Shown here piece by piece: positions 1-5,436 of a stretch of DNA of 19,173 nucleotides. Source of the stretch: DAOPMC01 sp035392025 (lineage in GTDB: Bacteria > Bacillota_I > Bacilli_A > RF39 > UBA660); contig DAOPMC010000021.1 in assembly GCA_035392025.1 (NCBI GenBank), forward strand, positions 1 through 19,173, in the 5' to 3' direction. The notes under the pieces were generated by a model. The model made no database searches and was not told where the DNA came from. It saw nothing but the letters and a program-made list of their open reading frames with translations. Every line of letters begins with the position of its first letter. The first letter of the stretch is position 1. The position numbers and the translations under genes were made by a program.

Positions 1-1
1 A

Positions 2-32
2 CAAAAAAGACTGTCATTACTGACAATCTTTT
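2..32 (-). terminator. Intrinsic terminator at end of cargo operon
   Basis: Read on the minus strand, an 11-bp stem is formed by positions 32-22 and 15-5, with one G-U pair and a 6-nt loop (16-21). It is followed by a T-run ending near position 2. This lies about 120 bases past the stop of the last cargo gene and would end the mef-like operon. Confidence 0.8.
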
Positions 33-155
33 CGGTAAATTACTATAAATCAATAACTATAAAATTACTATTTATTTTAGTCTTAAAAATTTACTTATTC
101 TAATTTGATTATAAAAAAATAATATGAACTAGAAATTGATATATATATTATAATC

Positions 156-380
156 TTAAGGCATCCAAAATAGCAAATCTAAAGCACCTATAACTGTATT
201 TCTAAATTTATCGTTTGTATTGCATAATTTGATAGTTGCTCCTATAAATACATAAATGCTAATAGCTATAATAGTAGGTGCTAAAATTTTTGTATTATTT
301 AATAAAACTAAAGATCCTATAAATGTAATTAAAGAAACCACTAATAAAATATAATATAACTTTTTATTTTTATTCCTCAT
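156..380 (-). CDS. Small two-helix membrane protein, unknown function
   Basis: This 74-aa protein begins with a short basic head (MRNKNKK) followed by two hydrophobic segments at about residues 8-27 and 33-52, so it should be an integral membrane protein with both ends on the same side. A clear GGAGGT lies 6-7 bases upstream of the ATG. It is the last gene of a same-strand series starting with the Mef-like transporter, 35 bases after the preceding membrane protein and upstream of the terminator at 2-32. I recognise no domain and assign no function. Being last in a drug-efflux-type operon makes an accessory role possible, but that rests on context alone. Confidence 0.65.
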   Translation of the reverse strand: MRNKNKKLYYILLVVSLITFIGSLVLLNNTKILAPTIIAISIYVFIGATIKLCNTNDKFRNTVIGALDLLFWMP

Positions 381-415
381 TGTTTTACCTCCACTGCAAA
401 TTAAAAGTTGTGTGA

Positions 416-844
416 TTACTTATCTTCTTTAACTTTAAAAATATATTTACAATAAATATAAAATCCAAATGTCATTAGCAAGATAAATATATCAAATATT
501 GCAATATTTAATCCTAATACTTCTAATCTATTTCTAAATGCAAATGTAAGAAGCAGTAATATTAATTGCGAAATACTAGATACTAAAGCCAAATACTTTG
601 ATAGTTTCTTTTTTAAAGTTAACAATAGCGGTGATATAAAACCAGTTAGAAGATTAACAATCCAAAATATCATAAAATAAATAGGATAGTTAGTAAAATA
701 TTCTATTACTTCTTTTCCATAATTGTGACTTAAATAATATTCAGAATTATGTGATAACATCATAAAAAAATCATATATACCCATAATATACATAAATAAT
801 ACAAACAATATAAATGTATACCCATACCATTTTATCTTTTTCAT
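416..844 (-). CDS. Four-helix membrane protein, unknown function
   Basis: The 142-aa product has four hydrophobic helices at about residues 9-27, 52-70, 86-103 and 110-133, with basic residues at the head (MKKIKW), in the middle (KKKLSK) and at the tail (KVKEDK). A polar stretch (SHNSEYYLSHNYGKE) follows helix 1 and probably faces outward. A GGAGG lies 7-8 bases before the ATG. It sits between the ClbS-like gene remnant and the 74-aa membrane protein and is presumably co-transcribed with the Mef-like transporter. I do not recognise a named family with confidence. The layout, but not any motif, resembles small four-helix membrane proteins of the DoxX or DUF type. Confidence 0.75.
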   Translation of the reverse strand: MKKIKWYGYTFILFVLFMYIMGIYDFFMMLSHNSEYYLSHNYGKEVIEYFTNYPIYFMIFWIVNLLTGFISPLLLTLKKKLSKYLALVSSISQLILLLLTFAFRNRLEVLGLNIAIFDIFILLMTFGFYIYCKYIFKVKEDK

Positions 845-869
845 AAATTATTCCTCCAAATTACTATTT

Positions 870-1381
870 TTATTGACTATTATATTTCTTCCATTTCCTT
901 ATTTGAGATCGAAAACTTTTAAAAGGAGCAACCGAGTTAATATGAAGCCATCTACAAACTTTCCATTCTGCCTTAGTATAAGCCCATTTTCTTTGATTTG
1001 GTTCAAATAAAACTTTCTCATCTAACGAATCTATCCAATTAACAAATTCTTCTTTTGATTTTTGAAATTTTTTAATAAAGTTTCAAGATTATCGCCTGCA
1101 TATTTATCATAAAATGTTTGATATAATTTTCCAACTTCATTCCATTTAAAATTAGGAGATGGTGTTATAACTTTTTTTCCTGCAATTTCATCTTTTTCCC
1201 ATTGCATTACATTATTTAACCATCCAATTTGATATGAAATCATTTCTGATGGAGTTTTATCCACAGTTACAACTCTTTTATGAATATCTAAATTATTGAC
1301 ATCATCAAACTCTCTTATAAATAATTCATATGTTTTATTTATCTCATTAATTAATTCTTGTTTATTTTTATACTGTTGCAT
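870..1381 (-). pseudogene. ClbS/DfsB (DUF1706) family protein, frameshifted
   Basis: The first 108 or so residues are typical of the ClbS/DfsB four-helix family (colibactin self-protection protein and relatives). The core SYQIGWLNNVMQWEKDE followed by FKWNEVGKLYQTFYDKY parallels the ClbS core. The frame then ends early (stop at 1031-1033, 116 aa). The expected C-terminus continues at once in another frame from about 1065 to the TAA at 870-872 (SKEEFVNWIDSLDE, then RKWAYTKAEWKVCRWLHIN). Adding one base in the T5 tract at 1059-1063 (A5 in the message) restores a 170-aa protein, the normal family size. The ATG has GAGGAG upstream, and the gene lies 37 bases after the Mef-like gene. It is either a recent pseudogene or a homopolymer error in the assembly. 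Confidence 0.85.
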
Positions 1382-1418
1382 TTAATCACTCCTCACAAAT
1401 TGTAATTTATATCAAATT

Positions 1419-2639
1419 TTAATTAGACTTTTTACTTAAATTATATTTTAGCTTTTTAGAAATGTGAAAGAATGCCAACAACATTAATAGTAATCCAGTT
1501 ATTAAGAACCAAATATTTATGCCAATTACATCAGCAAATATTCCTGATAAAAATAAACCTATTGGCATTACTATAACTGATAAACTTAAATAATTAGAAA
1601 ATACTCTACCTAATATTTCAGGGTCAATTTGTTCTGAAAAAATTGTTGATACAGTTCCATTAATTATAGGTCCAGTGAACCCCATTACTGCGCAAAGTAT
1701 CGCAAATATATAAAACATATTATTAGGTAGCAATCCCGATATTGTTATTGCAAGGCCCATTAAAAATAGTGATATAAATATATTTGTTTTTTTGTTTTGA
1801 AACATTTTACTAGATGATAGTAACAATGAGCCTACAAGCATTCCAATGGCAAAAAGTATTTCTACAATTCCTACGTCCATTGTAGAGCCGTTAAAATGAC
1901 TTGTTGTCATTAAAGGAAATAGGGCATTTATTGGCATATAAAGTAGCATAAAAATAGCAGATATTAAAAATATAAAACTTACTAATTTATTATTTATAAT
2001 TGCTTTGAAACCTAATTTAGAATCCTTAATAAAATCAACTTTTTCTGTTGTTTCAGTTTTTTGTTTTGGAATTACACTTATAGCAAGAGTAAATATCGCA
2101 AATACTGCTCCTATTACATCAAGTAAGATAATACTTCCTAAACTGAATTTATCATATAATAAGGCAGCGATAGCTGGACTTAATATTAAACTTATTGATT
2201 GAATTGCTTGACTATATCCAGAATATTTCAATAGTTTTTCCTGTGGTACTATTAAAGGTATACTTGCTTGTAAAGACGGATTATGAAAAGCAGATCCGAT
2301 TGATCTTAAAGCTAGACAAATTAGTATTACCCATATTGGTAGATTCGTAATAAAGGAAATGATACACATTATGAGACTAACTGCTGCAATTAAACCATCC
2401 GAAATAATCATTATTTTTTTTCTATTTCTTTTATCAATATAACTACCTATAAATAGACCCAATATTCCTTGTGGTAAAAACCCACATAAAGATGCCATAG
2501 ATAACCAAAATGCAGAACCAGTTTTATAGGTTATATACCATATAATAGCAAATTGAACTATTGAACTAGTAATTATTGATACTGCCTGACCACTATATAT
2601 TTTCCAAAAAGTAACATTCCATTTTTCTTTGTTTTTCAT
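1419..2639 (-). CDS. MFS efflux transporter, Mef (macrolide efflux)-like
   Basis: This 406-aa, roughly 12-helix major facilitator protein is probably a proton-driven drug exporter of the cytoplasmic membrane. Several blocks match macrolide-efflux Mef proteins as I recall them: GQAVSIITSSIVQFAI near residues 18-33, RSIGSAFHNPSLQ near 112-124, GYSQAIQSISLILSPA near 141-156, MPINALFPL near 235-243, a TISGLLP segment near 300, and LGRVFS plus MPIGLFLSGIFADVIG in the last third. The MFS loop 2-3 signature appears as GSYIDKRNRKK. Length equals that of Mef(A)-type proteins. Its ribosome binding site (2650-2655) is half buried in a hairpin preceded by a six-codon leader ORF, the arrangement of antibiotic-inducible resistance genes. 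Macrolides are the inferred substrate; the exact spectrum is unknown. Confidence 0.9.
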   Translation of the reverse strand: MKNKEKWNVTFWKIYSGQAVSIITSSIVQFAIIWYITYKTGSAFWLSMASLCGFLPQGILGLFIGSYIDKRNRKKIMIISDGLIAAVSLIMCIISFITNLPIWVILICLALRSIGSAFHNPSLQASIPLIVPQEKLLKYSGYSQAIQSISLILSPAIAALLYDKFSLGSIILLDVIGAVFAIFTLAISVIPKQKTETTEKVDFIKDSKLGFKAIINNKLVSFIFLISAIFMLLYMPINALFPLMTTSHFNGSTMDVGIVEILFAIGMLVGSLLLSSSKMFQNKKTNIFISLFLMGLAITISGLLPNNMFYIFAILCAVMGFTGPIINGTVSTIFSEQIDPEILGRVFSNYLSLSVIVMPIGLFLSGIFADVIGINIWFLITGLLLMLLAFFHISKKLKYNLSKKSN

Positions 2640-2644
2640 TTGTA

Positions 2645-2744
2645 ATTTTCCTCCTATAAAATCGCTTAATTATCTTAATCGCCACTAATAGCGATTTTAC
2701 AGGTTAATTACATAAATATAATAAACATATATTTTCCTCCTATA
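2645..2744 (-). promoter_or_regulatory. Translational attenuator of the Mef-like gene
   Basis: The minus strand reads: leader RBS AGGAGG (2741-2736), leader ORF (2728-2708), arm CCTGTAAAATCGCT (2703-2690), a 23-nt loop, arm AGCGATTTTATAGG (2666-2653), then the rest of the transporter's AGGAGG (2655-2650) and its ATG at 2639. The arms form 14 consecutive pairs with one G-U and bury the first half of the RBS. A shorter alternative hairpin (AATCGC 2696-2691 with GCGATT 2682-2677) uses the same 5' arm. No T-run follows, so control should act on translation. A ribosome stalled at the leader stop would cover the outer part of the 5' arm and free the RBS. The two RBS regions are 14-bp direct repeats (2731-2744 and 2645-2658). 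Confidence 0.85.
2708..2728 (-). CDS. Six-residue leader peptide MFIIFM (MsrD-leader-like)
   Basis: ATG TTT ATT ATA TTT ATG TAA starts 7 bases after a perfect AGGAGG. The product MFIIFM closely resembles the macrolide-sensing MsrD leader (MYLIFM) as I recall it, and shares an Ile-Phe core with ErmC-type leaders. In the MsrD leader, erythromycin in the ribosomal exit tunnel arrests the ribosome at the stop codon. Here the stop is only 4 bases before the hairpin that hides the transporter's RBS, which is the position needed for induction. The ORF and hairpin are direct observations; drug-dependent stalling is inferred. Confidence 0.8.
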   Translation of the reverse strand: MFIIFM

Positions 2745-2767
2745 CAAATTACTATTTATCTAATTCC

Positions 2768-3058
2768 CTATTTTAATAATAAATCAATTTGACTTATTAT
2801 TCTTTTTCTTTCTTTTTCTTTTGATGTTTCAACAAGTTGATTACATAATTTAAAAATTTTATCTTTTTTTTCTTGTGATATAGAATCATTATTTTGAATA
2901 TCTTGCCAGAAATCGTTAACTTTATTCCAATAATCATTTTGTTCTTCTTGTAATAAATCATCTACAACCATAGCACCTAAAATTGTTGGTACTGTTCCAA
3001 ACTTTTTGCTACTTTCATCCATTAAAGCCATAGCTCCTAAAAAACTAAATAATCCCAT
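2768..3058 (-). CDS. Small helical protein, unknown function
   Basis: This 96-aa protein has a short hydrophobic, glycine-containing head (MGLFSFLGAMALMDESSKKFG, then a PTILGAMVVDDLL segment) and a strongly charged, probably helical C-terminal half (about residues 38-96, rich in Lys, Glu, Asp and Gln). There is a single Cys and no recognisable domain. A GGAG lies about 8 bases upstream of the ATG. It follows the 76-aa ORF by 13 bases, so the two are likely co-transcribed, and its stop lies 40 bases before the leader peptide of the Mef-like gene. Function unknown. Confidence 0.65.
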   Translation of the reverse strand: MGLFSFLGAMALMDESSKKFGTVPTILGAMVVDDLLQEEQNDYWNKVNDFWQDIQNNDSISQEKKDKIFKLCNQLVETSKEKERKRIISQIDLLLK

Positions 3059-3071
3059 ATAAACACACTCC

Positions 3072-3302
3072 TTATTTTTGAATTATAATTCTATTTTCAT
3101 TAAGTCTTATAGACTCACCATAAATTAGATATTTGTCCAATAATTCATCAATAGAATTAAACTCATTAATATGTCCATCGTGTATATCACTAGATATATA
3201 ATATTTATTTTCTTTTTTTGATATAGTATAAATTAAACTATACAATTTAAATTCTACTTTATCAGATGTTTCCAATATTTTTTTAATTTCTTCAATAGAC
3301 AT
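3072..3302 (-). CDS. Hypothetical protein, 76 aa
   Basis: A small acidic and basic mixed protein with an N-terminal helix-like stretch (MSIEEIKKILETSDK), a likely beta segment (KLYSLIYTISKK and KYYISSD), and a C-terminal IDELLDKYLIYGESI motif. I believe this motif recurs in small Firmicute hypothetical proteins that pair an 'enable/disable' beta hairpin with a short helix, but I cannot name a family. The upstream purine stretch GAAAGAAAG is a weak ribosome binding site. It lies between the zinc-ribbon ORF and the 96-aa ORF, all on the same strand. No function is assigned. Confidence 0.6.
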   Translation of the reverse strand: MSIEEIKKILETSDKVEFKLYSLIYTISKKENKYYISSDIHDGHINEFNSIDELLDKYLIYGESIRLNENRIIIQK

Positions 3303-3361
3303 TTAATCACTTTCTTTCGTTTGTATGAATTAATAATTATATGATATATATTATCATTATC

Positions 3362-3616
3362 TTATTTTTTATTATCATCTGATTTTAGAAATTGTGGTAC
3401 ATCAGTTTTAATCCAATCATCATTTTCGTCAACACTTGATTTTAAATCTTTACTAAAACTTTTTTGACATTTATAGCAATGGTATTTTGGATTGTTATTC
3501 ATGATCATACAACCACCAATAAACAATTCTTGTCTTTCTGCTTTTTCAATTGCTTCACTACTTGGCATACCATATAAAATACTTACCATATTGTTTTTAC
3601 ATATTGGACACTTCAT
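3362..3616 (-). CDS. Small zinc-ribbon protein
   Basis: The 84-aa protein opens with MKCPICKNNM and has a second pair, CYKC, at about residues 47-50. This gives a CxxC...CxxC zinc ribbon, with an additional Cys in the GGC segment near residue 36. The block ILYGMPSSEAIEKAERQELF between the pairs is characteristic of a widespread family of uncharacterised bacterial zinc-ribbon proteins. The last 30 residues are polar and probably disordered. A GGAG lies upstream of the ATG. It is the first gene after mobC and has its own promoter and a palindrome in front of it. Zinc binding is well supported; the cellular role is unknown. Confidence 0.75.
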   Translation of the reverse strand: MKCPICKNNMVSILYGMPSSEAIEKAERQELFIGGCMIMNNNPKYHCYKCQKSFSKDLKSSVDENDDWIKTDVPQFLKSDDNKK

Positions 3617-3628
3617 TTAAATCACTCC

Positions 3629-3646
3629 AATTTATCAAGATAAATT
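3629..3646. promoter_or_regulatory. 18-bp palindrome, candidate operator
   Basis: AATTTATC and GATAAATT are perfect inverted arms separated by two bases. The site lies between the promoter at 3658-3685 and the start codon at 3616. Its position suits a repressor site or a 5'-UTR hairpin. The sequence is AT-rich, so chance is not excluded. Confidence 0.4.
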
Positions 3647-3657
3647 TTTATATTATT

Positions 3658-3685
3658 ATTATATCATTTATTTCCATAAATTCAA
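3658..3685 (-). promoter_or_regulatory. Sigma-A-type promoter for cargo genes
   Basis: On the minus strand, TTGAAT (3685-3680) and a perfect TATAAT (3663-3658) are spaced by 16 bases. The -35 box overlaps the mobC stop codon (3684-3682). Transcription would start around 3650 and run into the zinc-ribbon gene, giving the cargo genes their own expression. Confidence 0.55.
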
Positions 3686-4023
3686 TCTTTGGTCGTAATT
3701 TTGGCAACTGGAAGCAAAAATTCTTCTTTAATATTTATAATAAAACTATTCCATTTTTCTGCTTCTTTTTTATAATAAGTTTCGTCAATAAATCCTAATG
3801 AGTTTGCTTTTCTTGCAAGTTGATTTAGATTATTACCTATTGCTCTTAAATCTTTTAATGCTTCATAAAATCTATCATCAGGTTTTTCTCTAGGTTCATA
3901 ATTATTAATCAGACATCTTATAACAGCAGATTCAGTCATACCTGCTTTTTGACATTTTATTTTTAAATTTCTATCTTCATCATAACTAATCCAAACTTGT
4001 TTAAGAAGTTCTCTCTTTCTCAT
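3682..4023 (-). CDS. mobC: MobC-like relaxosome accessory protein
   Basis: The 113-aa product has the layout of ribbon-helix-helix mobilization proteins that bind oriT and load the relaxase. A beta/helix N-terminal DNA-binding part (KQVWISYDEDRNLKIKCQKA, then MTESAVIRCLI) is followed by the highly typical core LRAIGNNLNQLARKANSLG at about residues 61-79 and an amphipathic helical tail. A strong AAAGGAG precedes the ATG, and the 44-aa DUF3789-like gene ends 4 bases before the start. In related elements a relaxase gene follows at once, often overlapping. Here the next ORF is a zinc-ribbon protein and a new promoter starts on the stop codon. Confidence 0.88.
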   Translation of the reverse strand: MRKRELLKQVWISYDEDRNLKIKCQKAGMTESAVIRCLINNYEPREKPDDRFYEALKDLRAIGNNLNQLARKANSLGFIDETYYKKEAEKWNSFIINIKEEFLLPVAKITTKD

Positions 4024-4027
4024 CTTA

Positions 4028-4162
4028 CTAACTCCTTTCTTTTTTCATTTTTTCAATTTTATTTTCGTAATAATTAATCCTATTTATCTGTAATAAACAC
4101 ATTAAAGTTATTCCAACAGAACTACCTACTATTACACCTAATAAAAAAAATACAAAATTCAT
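4028..4162 (-). CDS. DUF3789-like single-helix membrane peptide
   Basis: This 44-residue ORF reads MNFVFFLLGVIVGSSVGITLMCLL followed by a charged tail. It consists of one transmembrane helix with small residues (GVIVGSSVG) and a basic C-terminus. The pattern, the size and the position directly before mobC match the tiny DUF3789-type proteins commonly found there in Firmicute conjugative elements. AGAAAGGATG lies upstream of the ATG. Its role in mobilization is not known. It stands between the terminator at 4185-4221 and mobC, so the two genes form one transcript. Confidence 0.7.
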   Translation of the reverse strand: MNFVFFLLGVIVGSSVGITLMCLLQINRINYYENKIEKMKKERS

Positions 4163-4184
4163 TTAAAACACATCCTTTCTAAAA

Positions 4185-4221
4185 TAAAAAAGAACTAGCA
4201 TAAATAAAATATACCAGTTCT
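4185..4221 (-). terminator. Intrinsic terminator before the mobC unit
   Basis: Minus-strand positions 4221-4210 pair with 4202-4191 (AGAACTGGTATA with TATGCTAGTTCT, 12 pairs including two G-U) around a 7-nt loop, followed by six T. It would end transcription arriving from the XRE gene and oriT region. The ribosome binding site of the next gene begins within about 15 bases, leaving no room for a promoter downstream. Confidence 0.75.
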
Positions 4222-4239
4222 AATTATTAACATTCTTTT

Positions 4240-4312
4240 TTTGGGGGCTTGGGGTTTCCTCAACCAGGAATTTGGTCGTGTAATGACAAATTCAGTGCTG
4301 GCTAAGACTATA
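4240..4312 (-). other. Candidate origin of transfer (oriT)
   Basis: This non-coding stretch between the XRE gene and the mobC unit is clearly richer in G and C than its surroundings. It contains a G-rich block (4243-4254), a 5-bp inverted repeat TTCCT/AGGAA (4256-4260 and 4266-4270) and an imperfect inverted repeat AATTTGGTC/GACAAATT (4269-4277 and 4285-4292, one bulged base, 7-base loop GTGTAAT). Inverted repeats next to a distinctive nick-region sequence immediately upstream of mobC are what oriT looks like. The nick position cannot be read off without the relaxase family. Confidence 0.55.
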
Positions 4313-4319
4313 AGATATA

Positions 4320-4844
4320 TTAATCCAAGTCATCTTCTTCTATTGTTGCACCACAATATGGGCAATCGAATGTGCCATCATAATTACTATAATCAATTAA
4401 AGTTAAACCAGAATCTGCTATTACTTCATCTATTTCTCTTTTAGAATCTGTAGCATAGAATTCTACATTATCCCTACTTCCATCTACATCAATAATCTCA
4501 TTACAACAGATAAAATTCAGAATAAATCTAACTGCTTCTTCTGGCGTTGTTGCTTCAATTTGAAATAAATTTATATCTGAATATTTAACTACTACCCAGT
4601 ATATTTTCTTATCTTTTTCTTCTAAAAAATCACAATCTTCTAATAAAAATTGTAAATTCAAATCTAATTCTTCACACAATTTTATGAGTGTGATTAAGTT
4701 TGGAGTTATTCTTTCTCCATCTTCAATTCTTTTCAATTCTGTATCACTTGTATCAACTCTTGCAGCAAGATTTCTTCTCGAATAACCTATAGCCTCTCTA
4801 TTATCTTTTATTATTTGTCCTAATTTTTTATAATTATATTTCAT
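4320..4844 (-). CDS. XRE-family regulator with C-terminal CPYC motif
   Basis: Residues 5-64 form a Cro/CI-type helix-turn-helix (LGQIIKDNREAIGYSRRNLAARVDTSDTEL is the first half, RIEDGERITPNLITLIKLCEEL the rest). The 110-residue remainder is unusual: a beta-rich segment (IYWVVVKYSDINLFQIEA, then TPEEAVRFIL) and an acidic tail with FDCPYCGATIEEDD. The C-terminal CxxC could bind zinc as a dimer half-site or together with the Cys pair near residues 113-114. The ATG overlaps the stop of the TOPRIM gene (ATGA), so the two are translationally coupled. It is probably a DNA-binding regulator of the element's transfer genes; the oriT-like region and a terminator lie just downstream. Confidence 0.85.
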   Translation of the reverse strand: MKYNYKKLGQIIKDNREAIGYSRRNLAARVDTSDTELKRIEDGERITPNLITLIKLCEELDLNLQFLLEDCDFLEEKDKKIYWVVVKYSDINLFQIEATTPEEAVRFILNFICCNEIIDVDGSRDNVEFYATDSKREIDEVIADSGLTLIDYSNYDGTFDCPYCGATIEEDDLD

Positions 4845-5000
4845 CTTTCATTCCTTCTTTCATAAATTTTATTATTTTTTATTTGTTTTATATTGCATAA
4901 ATAATCATTAAAATCTTTTCCGATTTTAGGAGGATCATCTATGACTTCATAATCTTTTTTTAATACTTGCTGAAAAGAATTACTTGCTAACTTTCCTGCA
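4841..5000 (-). CDS. C-terminus of a TOPRIM-domain protein (partial)
   Basis: Below the assembly gap one frame stays open for 52 codons to a TGA at 4843-4841. It starts AGKLASNSFQQVLKKDYEV and continues DDPPKIGKDFNDYLC. This matches the end of a TOPRIM fold (the D-x-D-x-AG...K-D-x-N-D-x-L pattern) as found in DUF3991/TOPRIM or primase-like proteins of conjugative elements. The N-terminal part, including the catalytic Glu and the first Asp pair, is lost in the gap at 5001-5100. The stop overlaps the XRE start by 4 bases. A DNA primase- or topoisomerase-like role is inferred from the family only. Confidence 0.6.
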
Positions 5001-5100
5001 NNNNNNNNNNNNNNNNNNNNNNNNNNNNNNNNNNNNNNNNNNNNNNNNNNNNNNNNNNNNNNNNNNNNNNNNNNNNNNNNNNNNNNNNNNNNNNNNNNNN
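5001..5100. other. Assembly gap (100 N)
   Basis: Exactly 100 undetermined bases. The right flank encodes a DUF3848-like protein and the left flank the end of a TOPRIM protein. The gap must therefore hide the end of one gene and the start and body of another, and is probably much longer than 100 bases. Confidence 0.95.
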
Positions 5101-5427
5101 ATTTTTCTTTTTATCTTGTTCATCTTTTAATTCTAGAAAATAATCATTTATATTATCTTCTAACAATTGATTTATATTCATATCAGAATCCATCCAATCA
5201 TCATACAATTCTTGTAATGGTTGTGATTTTTTATTTAGTCTTTTAATATCTTCAATATCATATATCAAACATTCTGGATAAAAGTTACAAATCATTTCTT
5301 CTTTTAATGCTAATTGATAAGCATTATTCATTATTTCTTCTGGTGTTTTACTTTTTAAAGAATCCTTGTAATCTTTTAACTCTTTTTCCATTTTTGAATA
5401 TAATTCTTGCCTAATTTTTTCTTCCAT
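5101..5427 (-). CDS. DUF3848-like protein (3' end in gap)
   Basis: The 109 visible residues form a charged helical protein. MEEKIRQELYSKMEKELKDYKDSL is followed by KTPEEIMNNAYQLALKEEMI, the hallmark of DUF3848 proteins that sit beside the large helicase gene in Tn1549-type elements (PPEEILNHAYEYxxREDI in relatives). Then comes a segment matching the usual PLADVYKDF stretch, here PLQELYDDW, and a lysine/aspartate-rich end. AGGAGGG lies upstream of the ATG, which is 9 bases after the helicase stop, so the two are one operon. The function of DUF3848 is not known. The C-terminus runs into the gap. Confidence 0.65.
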
Positions 5428-5436
5428 AGTACCCTC

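Noticed and set aside
2005..2202. Plus-strand open frames (also at 3550, 4241, 12911, 15716 and 18302)
   Set aside because: They are antisense to convincing minus-strand genes or to the oriT-like region, lack credible ribosome binding sites and have no recognisable domains.
2640..2767. Transcriptional attenuator reading of the Mef-like leader
   Set aside because: The 3' arm is followed by the ribosome binding site rather than a T-run, so RBS masking explains the structure better.
3338..3356. ATGATA/TATCAT inverted repeat between two small ORFs
   Set aside because: Short, pure A/T-type palindrome in a very AT-rich stretch with no T-run; expected by chance.
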